From positions 182,175 through 246,174 of the forward strand of contig NZ_SPQT01000009.1 of assembly GCF_004571025.1 (NCBI RefSeq): a DNA stretch of 64,000 bases, in the 5' to 3' direction. This document shows, one piece after another, positions 26,787 through 34,917 of this stretch (position 1 is its first letter; each line of letters starts with the position of its first letter). The position numbers and the translations under genes were made by a program. The stretch comes from Bradyrhizobium niftali (lineage in GTDB: Bacteria; Pseudomonadota; Alphaproteobacteria; Rhizobiales; Xanthobacteraceae). The notes beneath the pieces are model-generated. The model did no database searches and was not told the DNA's origin. It saw only the letters and a program-made list of their open reading frames with translations.

Positions 26787-27508
26787 TGCATCTGCTCACC
26801 AGCCCCGAAGCCTGGGCCGCGCTGCTCACCTTGACGTCGCTCGAGATCGTGCTCGGCATCGACAACGTCATCTTCCTGTCGGTGATCGTCTCGCGTATCC
26901 CCGAGAAGCAGGCGCACCGCGCCCGCCAGATCGGGCTCGCGCTGGCGCTGGTCTTCCGTATCATCCTGCTCAGCGTTCTGGTCTGGCTGATCGGCCTGAC
27001 CGCGCCGGTGTTCTCGTTTGCGGGTTACGACTTCTCCTGGCGCGACCTCATCCTGATCGGCGGCGGCCTGTTCCTGATCGCGAAGGCGACGCACGAGATC
27101 CACGCCGAGGTCGAGGCCGATGACGGCGAGGGCGACGATGCCTCCGGCCGCAACGCTTTCTTCTGGGTGATCGTCCAGATCATCGTCATCGACATCGTGT
27201 TCTCGCTGGACTCGATCATCACCGCGATCGGCATGGCGCAGGACATCGAGATCATGATCGCGGCCGTCGTGATCGCCTGCCTGATCATGTACCTTTCGTC
27301 GGGGCCGGTGTCGCGATTCGTCGCGGAGCATCCGACCACCAAAATGCTGGCGCTGGCCTTCCTGGTGTTGATCGGCGTCGCGCTGGTTGCGGATGGATTC
27401 CAATTCCACATCCCGCGCGGCTACATCTATTTCGCAATTGCGTTCTCGGCTGCGGTGGAGTTCTTCAACGTGCTGGCCAAGCGCAACCGCAGGAAAGCCA
27501 GCAAATAG
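26783..27508 (+). CDS. TerC-family integral membrane protein
   Basis: The 241-residue protein has about seven membrane helices and the TerC signature: LEIVLGIDNVIFLSVIVSRI with the buried acidic IDN, and IVFSLDSIITAIGMAQD with the second acidic site. An acidic loop (EVEADDGEGDDASG) lies between. TerC proteins are linked to metal (manganese) export or insertion of metal into exported enzymes. The start overlaps the pcs stop by four bases (ATGA), so both are one transcription unit. Confidence 0.92.
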   Translation: MMHLLTSPEAWAALLTLTSLEIVLGIDNVIFLSVIVSRIPEKQAHRARQIGLALALVFRIILLSVLVWLIGLTAPVFSFAGYDFSWRDLILIGGGLFLIAKATHEIHAEVEADDGEGDDASGRNAFFWVIVQIIVIDIVFSLDSIITAIGMAQDIEIMIAAVVIACLIMYLSSGPVSRFVAEHPTTKMLALAFLVLIGVALVADGFQFHIPRGYIYFAIAFSAAVEFFNVLAKRNRRKASK

Positions 27509-27600
27509 TCGCGTTTGGTCCGTTCCATTCCAAGTCGAGTTGACAAGGTGGCCGTGATGTCTTTGGCTTGCCGCCGCGTCGACCGAGAGGAGGTCAGGCA

Positions 27601-28575
27601 ATGACCAAAGCCGTCCGTGTGCACAAGGTCGGAGGCCCGGAAGCCCTGGTCTACGAGAGCGTCGACGTGCCGGCGCCCGGCCCCGGCGAGGTGCGCATCC
27701 GCCAGCATGCGGTGGGCCTGAACTTCATCGACGTCTATTATCGCACCGGCCTCTACAAGGCGCCGGGGCTTCCTTTCATCGCCGGCAACGAGGCCTCGGG
27801 CGAGGTCATCGCGGTCGGGCCGGGCGTCACGAATTTCCATCCCGGCGACCGCGTCGCTTACTACTACAATCTCGGCGCCTATACCGGCGAGCGCAACATC
27901 CCCTGGGAGAAGCTGGTCAAGCTGCCCGACCACATCACCCACGAGCAGGGCGCCGTGCTGATGCTGAAGGGGCTCACGGTCTGGTATCTGCTGCACAAGA
28001 CCTTCAAGGTCGAGCCGCATCATCGCGTGCTGATCCACGCCGCCGCCGGCGGCATCGGCCTGCTCGCCTGCCAGTGGGCGAGGGCACTCGGCGCCCACGT
28101 CATCGGCACGGTCGGCTCGCGCGAGAAGGCCGAGCTTGCGGAAGCCAATGGCTGCGACCACGTCATCCTCTACAACGAGGAAGACTTCGTCGCGCGCGTG
28201 AAGCAGATCAGCCGCAACGAGGGCTGCGACGTCGTCTATGACGGCGTCGGCAAGGCGACCTTCCCGGGCTCGCTGTCCTGCCTGAAGCCGCGCGGCATGT
28301 TCGTCTCGTTCGGCAATGCCTCAGGCCCCGTGCCGCCGTTCTCGATCGCCGAGCTCAACAACCACGGCTCGCTGTTCGCGACCCGGCCGAAGCTCAACGA
28401 CTACGTCGGCACCCGCAAGGAGTTGCTGGAAGGCGCCGACACGCTGTTCGCCGCCGTCATCAACGGCAAGCTGCACGTGCCGATCAACCACGCCTACGCG
28501 CTGAAGGACGCCGCCAAGGCGCATATCGATCTCGAGAGCCGCAAGACCACGGGCGCGTCGATCTTGAAGCCGTAG
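27601..28575 (+). CDS. NADPH:quinone oxidoreductase, zinc-independent (Qor-like)
   Basis: The 324-residue protein is a medium-chain dehydrogenase/reductase without zinc ligands. Visible are GLNFIDVYYRTGLYK, GNEASGEV, GDRVAYY, and the nucleotide-binding HAAAGGIGLLACQWAR at about residues 145-160. It reduces quinones with one or two electrons from NADPH. A good GAGAGGAGG-type ribosome site precedes the ATG. It lies after terC by about 90 bases and is followed by a dispersed repeat. Confidence 0.93.
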   Translation: MTKAVRVHKVGGPEALVYESVDVPAPGPGEVRIRQHAVGLNFIDVYYRTGLYKAPGLPFIAGNEASGEVIAVGPGVTNFHPGDRVAYYYNLGAYTGERNIPWEKLVKLPDHITHEQGAVLMLKGLTVWYLLHKTFKVEPHHRVLIHAAAGGIGLLACQWARALGAHVIGTVGSREKAELAEANGCDHVILYNEEDFVARVKQISRNEGCDVVYDGVGKATFPGSLSCLKPRGMFVSFGNASGPVPPFSIAELNNHGSLFATRPKLNDYVGTRKELLEGADTLFAAVINGKLHVPINHAYALKDAAKAHIDLESRKTTGASILKP

Positions 28576-28580
28576 CTCCC

Positions 28581-28721
28581 GTGTCCCGGACAAGCTGCGA
28601 CGCATAAGCGTTGCAGCGCAGAGCCGGGACCCAGATTGGCAACAAGGTACAATGCGGCGAGATGGGCCCCGGCTCTGCAGCGCACCGCCGAAGGGGGCGC
28701 TGCGCTGCGTCCGGGGCACGA
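28581..28721. repeat. Dispersed repeat, long imperfect palindrome
   Basis: It starts GTGTCCCGGACAAGC and ends CGTCCGGGGCACG, with AGAGCCGGGACCCAG and its complement GGGCCCCGGCTCTG inside. It is the same family as at 5061 and 44931. It lies between convergent genes and could help end transcription from both sides. Confidence 0.75.
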
Positions 28722-28729
28722 GAGTGGCC

Positions 28730-29926
28730 TTACGCCACGCGTCTCGCCGCGCCGGCCTTGGTCAAGATCGCGTCGAGGCAGTCGATCATCTCGGCGATCT
28801 CCGCCCGCGTGACATTCAGCGCCGGCATGAAGCGCAGCGTGTCGACCTGCGGTGCGTTCAGCAGCACGCCGGCCTCGAACGCTTGTGCAACGATGCCGGG
28901 GGCGATCGGCAGCTTGAGGTCGAGCGCCAGCAGCAGGCCGCGCCCCCGCACGCCGCCGAGGCCGTGCCGGGCCGAGACCTTCTGCAACTCGCTTTCGAGC
29001 AGGAGGCCGGTCTCGGTGACCGCCTTCAGGAAATCCGGCTTGCCGACCTCGTCCAGCACCGCAAGGCCCACCGCGCACATGATCGGGTTGCCGTTGAAGG
29101 TGCCGCCCTGGTCGCCGTGCTCGAAACAGGCGGCGCGTTCGGTCGCAAGCAGGGCCGCGAGCGGCACGCCGCCGCCGATGCCCTTGCCGAGCGTCATGAT
29201 GTCGGGCGCGATGCCGGCATGCTCGTAGTGGAAGAGCTTTCCGGTCCGGCCCATGCCGGTCTGGATCTCGTCGAAAATGAGCAGCAGACCGTGCGCCTCG
29301 GTGAGGGCGCGCAGCTCCTGCAGGAACCGATCGGTCGCGGGCCACACGCCTGATTCACCCTGGATCGGCTCCAGCATGACAGCGACGGTGTTGTCGTTGA
29401 TCAGCTTTTCGACCGAGGCGATGTCGTTGAGCTTCGCCTTCTTGAAGCCGGCGACCTTCGGCTCGAACAGGGGCTCGAACGCCTTCTTGCCCGAGGCCGA
29501 CATCGTCGCCAGCGTCCGGCCGTGGAAGCCGCCTTCGAAGCTGATGATCTCGAACGCGCCGCCCTTGTGCAGGCTGCCGTATTTGCGCGCGAGCTTGATC
29601 GCGCCCTCATTGGCTTCCGCGCCGGAGTTGGCGAAGAACACCTGATCGAACGCACTGTTTGCGACCAGCGCCTGCGCGAGCTTGAGGCTGGTCTCGTTGT
29701 AGAAGGCCGGGCTTGGCGTCAGCAGCCGCTTGGCCTGCGTGGCCAGCGCATCGGCGATCGCGGGCGGGGAGTGGCCGAGGCAGTTGACGGCCCAGCCCTG
29801 CACGAAATCGAGATAGCGCTTGCGGCTGTCGTCCCAGAGGTAGGAGCCGGCGCCGCGGACGAACACGGCCTTCGGCCGTGCGGTGATGTCCATCAGCGCG
29901 TCATACGGATGAGTGGCGGTGGTCAT
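28730..29926 (-). CDS. Acetylornithine/succinyl-ornithine-type aminotransferase (ArgD-like, class III)
   Basis: This 398-residue PLP-dependent class III aminotransferase has the ArgD layout: NSGAEANEGAIKLAR, FHGRT, EPIQGE, IFDEIQTGMGRTG with the cofactor Asp at about residue 219, and TLGKGIGGG with the Schiff-base Lys at about 248. Arg-pathway specificity (acetylornithine with 2-oxoglutarate) is likely but not certain, since related enzymes use 4-aminobutyrate or ornithine. The ATG at 29926 follows AGAGGAG. No argF follows it. The upstream 190 bases hold an arginine-rich leader ORF and an intrinsic terminator on the same strand, which suggests attenuation by arginine supply. Confidence 0.88.
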   Translation of the reverse strand: MTTATHPYDALMDITARPKAVFVRGAGSYLWDDSRKRYLDFVQGWAVNCLGHSPPAIADALATQAKRLLTPSPAFYNETSLKLAQALVANSAFDQVFFANSGAEANEGAIKLARKYGSLHKGGAFEIISFEGGFHGRTLATMSASGKKAFEPLFEPKVAGFKKAKLNDIASVEKLINDNTVAVMLEPIQGESGVWPATDRFLQELRALTEAHGLLLIFDEIQTGMGRTGKLFHYEHAGIAPDIMTLGKGIGGGVPLAALLATERAACFEHGDQGGTFNGNPIMCAVGLAVLDEVGKPDFLKAVTETGLLLESELQKVSARHGLGGVRGRGLLLALDLKLPIAPGIVAQAFEAGVLLNAPQVDTLRFMPALNVTRAEIAEMIDCLDAILTKAGAARRVA

Positions 29927-29960
29927 GTCGAACTCCTCTGGAGGCGGGTTGAAAATGGAC

Positions 29961-30000
29961 GCAAAAAGCAAGAAGGCCGCACTTTGCGGGTGCGGCCTTC
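29961..30000 (-). terminator. Intrinsic terminator in the leader of the argD-like gene (candidate attenuator)
   Basis: On the minus strand an 11-bp perfect stem (GAAGGCCGCAC at 30000-29990, GTGCGGCCTTC at 29982-29972) with a 7-base loop is followed by TTGCTTTTT. It ends 35 bases before the argD-like ATG and in the same direction, so it would block the gene unless read-through is allowed. It lies 25 bases after the stop of the arginine-rich leader ORF. Confidence 0.8.
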
Positions 30001-30025
30001 TCGAAAACTGGCTGAATTCAGTGCT

Positions 30026-30115
30026 TCAGCGGCGTCGTCGGACATGGCGCAACCCATCATCGTCGCGGGTGCGACGACGGAAAGCTGCGCGGCGGTTGGT
30101 CCGAGAGTTGATCAT
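30026..30115 (-). CDS. Arginine-rich leader peptide of the argD-like gene (candidate)
   Basis: The 29-codon ORF begins MINSRTNRRAAFRRR and ends HVRRRR just before TGA. Twelve of 29 residues are arginine, with runs of three and four; two of the last four codons are CGA. It lies after the TPR gene and before the terminator and the argD-like gene, all on the minus strand. Inside it, 30080-30072 can pair with 30067-30059 (9 bp including one G-U), and the same first arm can instead pair with the CGACGACG near the end, so two alternative folds exist. Amino-acid-rich peptides in this position control amino-acid operons elsewhere. Translation is not proven; the ribosome site is weak. Confidence 0.6.
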   Translation of the reverse strand: MINSRTNRRAAFRRRTRDDDGLRHVRRRR

Positions 30116-30125
30116 GGGGCGCGTC

Positions 30126-30153
30126 CCTACAGCCGAAGGGCAGGGCTTGTCAA
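30126..30153 (-). promoter_or_regulatory. Possible sigma-70-type promoter for the leader
   Basis: On the minus strand TTGACA (30153-30148) is followed at 16-17 bases by TGTAGG or GTAGGG. The -10 is poor. If used, transcription would start about at the leader ATG, giving a nearly leaderless peptide ORF. Confidence 0.3.
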
Positions 30154-30219
30154 GCCGGTGTTTTGCGAGACACACCCCTGGCGAGCATCGGTCAAGCGCG
30201 GATGCGCGGCTTTCCCGGC

Positions 30220-31368
30220 CTACTCCAAGCCGTAACGGGCGAACACATCGGCGATGCCGGCATTGAGTGCTTTGGCCGCCGCGATGTCGCGTTCGGCGCC
30301 GTCGGCATCGCCCGTTTTCCGTTTCGCAAGGCCGCGGCCGTAGAGCGCGCTGTCGAGCTCCGGCTTTGCGCTCAGCGCTGCGTCGTAATCCGCAATCGCC
30401 GCGTCGAGATTGCCGAGCTTGAGGTGGGCGAGGGCGCGGCTGTCCAGCGTGTTGGGATCGTTCGGGCGCATCCGCAGCGACTGCTCGCAATCGGCCAGCG
30501 CCTCCTGCAGGCGGCCGACGATCGCGCGCGTCATGCAGCGGGCGTTGAACACGCCGGAATAACTCGCATTGGCCTTGATGGCGCGGTCGTAATCCTCCAG
30601 CGCCCGCGCGTAATCGTGGTCGTCGAAATACATGTTGGCGCGCGCATAGGCGTCGCGGTCGTTGTTCGGCGTGAGCTGAAGCGACTTGCCGAAATCGGCA
30701 AACGCCCGCGTCCGATCACCCTTGTCGCGGAAGATGTGCGCACGGTTGCCATAGGCCGGCCCATAATTGGGATCGAGCCTGATCGACATGTCGAGATCGG
30801 CGAGCGCGCGATCGGCCTCGCCGTGCTCGCGATAGGCCGTGCCGCGGTTGAAATAGGCGAGCGCGAATTTCGGATCGAGCTTGATCGCCTGACCGTAGTC
30901 GGCGAGCGCCTGCGCGTAGTCGTTCTTGTCGATGTAAGAATTGCCGCGGTTGTTATAGTACAGCGGATCATTGGGCTTGAGCCGGATCGCGCTCGTATAG
31001 TCGGCGATGGCGTGGTCGCGATCGCCGAGATCGTCATGGGTAATGCCGCGATTGTACCAGGCGATGGCGTCCTTCGGATCGAGATCGATGGCGCGGTTGA
31101 GATCGGCCAGGGCCCGCTCTGTTTCGCCCTTGCGCCGGAAGATCTCGCCGCGGTTGGCAAGCGCGAGCGCATTGGATGGATTGGCTTGCAGCAGCGCCGA
31201 GCAGCCGGCGAGGCGCCGGTCGTCGCCGACCTTGTCGGTGCCGAAACACCATTGCCGCGCCTGCGCGGGTGAGGGCGATTGCGCCGCGGCGGGAAGTGCA
31301 AGCAGGATCAATGCTGTGCCGGTCGCGCACAGCCCGGCCCGGATACCAGCCTTGTGATTGTATTTCAT
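30220..31368 (-). CDS. Secreted tetratricopeptide-repeat protein
   Basis: The 382-residue protein has a signal peptide (AGLCATGTALILLALPAAAQ) and then about eight TPR units with the pattern ALAYFNRGTAYREHGEADRA...DL..SIRLDPNYGPAY. TPR arrays form a superhelix for protein binding, here in the periplasm. No enzymatic domain is attached. The ATG at 31368 gives the signal peptide directly. It is divergent to an unknown gene at 31493. Confidence 0.88.
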   Translation of the reverse strand: MKYNHKAGIRAGLCATGTALILLALPAAAQSPSPAQARQWCFGTDKVGDDRRLAGCSALLQANPSNALALANRGEIFRRKGETERALADLNRAIDLDPKDAIAWYNRGITHDDLGDRDHAIADYTSAIRLKPNDPLYYNNRGNSYIDKNDYAQALADYGQAIKLDPKFALAYFNRGTAYREHGEADRALADLDMSIRLDPNYGPAYGNRAHIFRDKGDRTRAFADFGKSLQLTPNNDRDAYARANMYFDDHDYARALEDYDRAIKANASYSGVFNARCMTRAIVGRLQEALADCEQSLRMRPNDPNTLDSRALAHLKLGNLDAAIADYDAALSAKPELDSALYGRGLAKRKTGDADGAERDIAAAKALNAGIADVFARYGLE

Positions 31369-31492
31369 CGATTGCCGCGCAGAAACCATTGAGCCTCTGG
31401 CGCGTTTGTGATCGAAGGACGCGAATTGGTTCGAACCGGACGCTGGTCCGTTGAGACCAACCCTGGCGGGACCAACCAGACAGTATTCAGCC

Positions 31493-32440
31493 TTGTCCGA
31501 CACGCCTTACCCGATCGACCTCGACAGCATTCGCGGCGCATTTCCGCCGGGCATCGAAGCGCCATCCCTGCTTGTCGATTTCGCCGACTGGCTGAATGGG
31601 CGCCCCTGGGGCAGCGTCGGTCGCTTCTCCCTGCAAGGGCAGTTCTCCGATCATGCGCCGATCGTCGACGGCAGCCCCCTGCGCGACAGGTTTTCGCTGT
31701 TCATGCGGCTGCCGGACGGCTCAGCCGTCGGCGGGTGGTACGGTGCCGGTCTCGACCGGGACAATCCGCCGATCGTCGGTCTCGGTTCGGAAGGCGACTA
31801 CGAGCTGCTGGCGCCAAGCCTTGACGGTCTGCTCGCAAAACTGACGTCGCAGCAATTCGGCAACGCCTGGAGCGACCTGCTGCCGCATGACGAGGTCCAG
31901 TGTCAGACGGTCGAGCTCGCGCAGTGGCTGGCCGGACGGCCGGCTGGCGAGCCGATGACGCCGGACGACGCACCGTCGGAGCTTCCCGACTTTCGCGGCT
32001 TCGTGGAAAAATGGAGCCGGGATCGCGAAGACTATTGGGCCAATCACCGCCTGATGGCCGAGCTCGGCTGGCGGCTGGCTGCGCATCTGCCGAAGGGGAA
32101 GAAGCCCTGGGACAAGACCAACTTCGAGGTCGCGATATCGGGCGCGCAGTATCAGGCGCGCGTCCTCACCCGCGGGCCGCAGCCGTTCGCGGAAGCATCT
32201 TCGATCGAATCTCTGCTGCGCGACCTGCGCGAGGAGATGCGCCGCGCGCAGCCCGAGCTCGGGCTGTGGTACGCGATGAATTTCGGGCTCTACGCCGACG
32301 GCCGCGTCATGCCGAACTTCGAATACGATCTGCGCCCGATCATCGACGGCGAGCCTGCGCTGCTGTCCGAGGCGAAGGCCGATCTCGCCCGCGCCCCGCG
32401 CCCGGAACGCTGGGTGCCGAAATGGCTGGCGGCATCCTGA
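31493..32440 (+). CDS. Hypothetical protein, 315 residues
   Basis: I do not recognise this protein with confidence. The N-terminal half shows PPIVGLGSEGDYELLAPSL, which recalls SMI1/KNR4 (SUKH)-like proteins, found in toxin immunity and as general binding domains; the similarity is weak. The C-terminal half is soluble, with VPKWLAA at the end. No signal peptide is present. TTG at 31493 or TTG at 31451 are the possible starts, as no ATG is suitable. No toxin gene is seen beside it. Confidence 0.65.
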   Translation: MSDTPYPIDLDSIRGAFPPGIEAPSLLVDFADWLNGRPWGSVGRFSLQGQFSDHAPIVDGSPLRDRFSLFMRLPDGSAVGGWYGAGLDRDNPPIVGLGSEGDYELLAPSLDGLLAKLTSQQFGNAWSDLLPHDEVQCQTVELAQWLAGRPAGEPMTPDDAPSELPDFRGFVEKWSRDREDYWANHRLMAELGWRLAAHLPKGKKPWDKTNFEVAISGAQYQARVLTRGPQPFAEASSIESLLRDLREEMRRAQPELGLWYAMNFGLYADGRVMPNFEYDLRPIIDGEPALLSEAKADLARAPRPERWVPKWLAAS

Positions 32441-32537
32441 CGTCCGGTATCCCGCGATGCTGCCGCCCAGCCGGCGCGCCGAAATCTTCTGCGGTCGTGC
32501 CATCTTGACCTCGCGGGAACGGCACCTTCGATCCCCC

Positions 32538-32568
32538 TTGACTTAGAGTGCGCTCGAAGGGGTATCTG
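32538..32568 (+). promoter_or_regulatory. MerR-type promoter with 19-base spacer
   Basis: TTGACT (32538-32543) and TATCTG (32563-32568) are 19 bases apart, the long spacing that MerR proteins untwist to activate. The spacer holds the imperfect dyad GAGTGCGCTC. It lies 30 bases before the merR-like start, so the regulator probably controls its own operon. Confidence 0.65.
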
Positions 32569-32597
32569 TACGTGCGTCAGTACGAGAACGGGCACAC

Positions 32598-33029
32598 ATG
32601 AAGATCGGCGACCTCGCAAAACGAACCGGCTTGTCGACTCACACGTTGCGTTATTATGAGCGCATCGGGCTGCTGCCATACGCAGACCGGGATCGTTCCG
32701 GCCAGCGTGACTTTGACGCATCGATCCTCACATGGATCGCATTCCTCGGTCGGCTCAAGACCACGGGAATGCCGATCCGGGACATGTTGCGTTATGCGGC
32801 GCTTCGTGATGAAGGCGAAGCCACCGGGCCAGCCCGGCGGCAGATGCTGGAAAACCACCGGGAACAGGTTCGCACGCAGATTGCCGAACTCCAGGAATGC
32901 CTGCTCGTCCTTGATACCAAGATCGACGGCTATGCCGGCGACGAACAGAGGACGAAGGAAAATGACGCACGCCCAACCACAAGCCGAAAGTCGCTTCGAT
33001 CGCGGCCAGCGGGCCCTGTCACGCATTGA
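32598..33029 (+). CDS. MerR-family transcriptional regulator
   Basis: The 143-residue regulator has the MerR winged helix (MKIGDLAKRTGLSTHTLRYYERIGLL) and a coiled-coil dimer helix (about residues 80-115). It has no cysteine cluster for metal, so an organic or redox signal is more likely. Its 3' end overlaps the CMD-family gene by 68 bases in another frame. The two form an operon with the MerR-type promoter upstream. Confidence 0.9.
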   Translation: MKIGDLAKRTGLSTHTLRYYERIGLLPYADRDRSGQRDFDASILTWIAFLGRLKTTGMPIRDMLRYAALRDEGEATGPARRQMLENHREQVRTQIAELQECLLVLDTKIDGYAGDEQRTKENDARPTTSRKSLRSRPAGPVTH

Positions 33030-33381
33030 CGGCAGAGCCGGCGAAAAGGTCGTCGCCTCACTCGCCGACATCGCGCCGGATTTCGCACGATACGTGATCG
33101 AGTTTCCCTTCGGCGACATTTACAGCCGCGAGGGCCTCGGCCTGCGCGATCGAGAGATCGCGACGATCGCCGCGCTGACGGCGCTCGGAAATGCCGCGCC
33201 TCAGCTCAAGGTGCATATCGAGGCGGGTCTGAACGTCGGGCTGTCTCGCGACGAGATCGTGGAGACCATCATGCAGATGGCCGTCTATGCGGGCTTCCCG
33301 GCGGCGGTGAACGGGCTGTTCGCAGCCAAGGAGGTGTTTTCCGCGCATGACGGACGGCAGGCGTCGGGAGAAGCGACATGA
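32962..33381 (+). CDS. Carboxymuconolactone decarboxylase-family protein
   Basis: The 139-residue single-domain CMD protein contains SREGLGLRDREIATIAALTALGN, VHIEAGLNVGLSRDEIVETI and MAVYAGFPAAVNGLFAAKEVF, the classic PcaC-like order. It could act as a lactone decarboxylase or detoxifying protein. The ATG at 32962 follows GAAGGA. It overlaps the merR-like gene, so its expression probably answers to the same signal. Confidence 0.9.
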   Translation: MTHAQPQAESRFDRGQRALSRIDGRAGEKVVASLADIAPDFARYVIEFPFGDIYSREGLGLRDREIATIAALTALGNAAPQLKVHIEAGLNVGLSRDEIVETIMQMAVYAGFPAAVNGLFAAKEVFSAHDGRQASGEAT

Positions 33382-33415
33382 CGTCATCGCGAGCGCGGCA
33401 AACGCGATAGCGGAC

Positions 33416-33447
33416 CCGTCATCCCCGCGCTCGCGCGGGGATGACGG
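33416..33447. terminator. Palindromic hairpin between convergent genes
   Basis: A perfect 14-bp stem (CCGTCATCCCCGCG with its complement) encloses the tetraloop CTCG. The CGTCATCCCCGCG arm is a common dispersed repeat unit in this group. It lies between the CMD gene and rimO, which converge, and may stop both transcripts although no T run follows. Confidence 0.6.
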
Positions 33448-33478
33448 TGATGAAGTGGAAGTCGCTGTCGTCAGTGCG

Positions 33479-34804
33479 TCAAAACCCCGCGACGCTGCCG
33501 TGCAGGTCGTATTGGTCGGCGCGCTCGATCTTCGCCGTGACGATCTCGCCGATGCGCAACGGGCGGCGGCTCGACAAATAGACGGCGCCGTCGATCTCGG
33601 GCGCATCGGCCTTGGACCGCCCCTTGGCGACGGTCGGGCCGACCTCGTCGATGATGATCTGCTGGCGCGTGCCGACCTTGCGCTTCAGCCTGCGTGCGGA
33701 GATCTTCTGCTGGCGCGCCATCAGCGCGTTGTAGCGCTCCTGCTTGACCTCTTCCGGCACCGGATTGGTGATCGCGTTCGACGTCGCGCCGGCGACCGGC
33801 TCGTATTTGAAGCAGCCGAGGCGATCGATCTCGGCTTCATCCAGCCAGTCGAGCAGATAGGCGAAGTCCGCGTCGGTCTCGCCGGGGAAGCCGACGATGA
33901 AGGTCGAGCGCAGCGCCAGGTCCGGGCACTCCTCGCGCCAGCGCTTGATCCGCGCCAGCGTCTTGTCCTGCGCCGCCGGACGCTTCATCGCCTTCAGCAC
34001 CTCGGGGCTTGCGTGCTGGAACGGGATGTCGAGATAGGGCAGCACCTTGCCCTCGTTCATCAGCGCGATGACCTCGTCGACATGCGGATAGGGATAGACA
34101 TATTGCAGCCGGACCCAGGCGCCAAGTTCGCCGAGCTCGCGCGCGAGGTCGAGGAATTTGGCGCGGACCTGGCGGTCCTTCCACGGGCTCTCGGCGTATT
34201 TCAGATCGACGCCATAGGCTGAGGTGTCCTGCGAGATCACCAGCAGCTCCTTGACGCCGGCGCCGACCAGCCGTTCGGCCTCGCGCAGCACGTCATTGGC
34301 CGGGCGCGAGACCAGGTCGCCGCGCAGCTTCGGGATGATGCAGAAGGTGCAGCGGTTGTTGCAGCCCTCGGAGATCTTCAAATAGGCGTAGTGCCGCGGC
34401 GTCAGCTTGATGCCCTGCGGCGGCACCAGATCGAGATGCGGATTGTGGGCGGGCGGCAGCGCGCGGTGGACCGCATCGAGCACGCTCTCATATTGCTGCG
34501 GGCCGGTGATGGAGAGTACGCCGGGATAGGCCTGCTCGATCTGCTCGGGTTCCGCGCCCATGCAGCCGGTGACGATCACCTTGCCGTTCTCGGCCATGGC
34601 CTCGCCGATCGCCGAGAGCGATTCCTGCTTGGCGCTGTCGAGGAAGCCACAGGTGTTGACGATGACGATGTCGGCCCCGTCATGCTTGCGGGCGAGCTCG
34701 TAGCCCTCGGCGCGCAGGCGCGTGATGATGCGCTCGGAGTCCACCAATGCCTTGGGACACCCGAGCGACACGAAGCTGACCTTGGGCGCAGCCGTCTCTT
34801 GCAT
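33479..34804 (-). CDS. rimO: Ribosomal protein S12 methylthiotransferase RimO
   Basis: The 441-residue radical SAM methylthiotransferase modifies the conserved aspartate of ribosomal protein S12. The N-terminal MTTase domain holds Cys16, Cys52 and Cys81 for one [4Fe-4S] cluster. The radical SAM motif Cx3Cx2C is at Cys148, Cys152 and Cys155 (GCNNRCTFC). The C-terminal TRAM domain is present (about residues 370-435). The N-terminus FVSLGCPKALVDSE is typical of RimO rather than MiaB. It diverges from nasT. Confidence 0.96.
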   Translation of the reverse strand: MQETAAPKVSFVSLGCPKALVDSERIITRLRAEGYELARKHDGADIVIVNTCGFLDSAKQESLSAIGEAMAENGKVIVTGCMGAEPEQIEQAYPGVLSITGPQQYESVLDAVHRALPPAHNPHLDLVPPQGIKLTPRHYAYLKISEGCNNRCTFCIIPKLRGDLVSRPANDVLREAERLVGAGVKELLVISQDTSAYGVDLKYAESPWKDRQVRAKFLDLARELGELGAWVRLQYVYPYPHVDEVIALMNEGKVLPYLDIPFQHASPEVLKAMKRPAAQDKTLARIKRWREECPDLALRSTFIVGFPGETDADFAYLLDWLDEAEIDRLGCFKYEPVAGATSNAITNPVPEEVKQERYNALMARQQKISARRLKRKVGTRQQIIIDEVGPTVAKGRSKADAPEIDGAVYLSSRRPLRIGEIVTAKIERADQYDLHGSVAGF

Positions 34805-34917
34805 ATCTCTTGATCTGCCTGATTGATCGGCAGGAGCTAGTCCTAAATGCGGTCAATTACAACCCTTTGCAGGGCGTTCCGGCGTGCTATGGATGAATCA
34901 CCTGACGTGAGTGAGCT

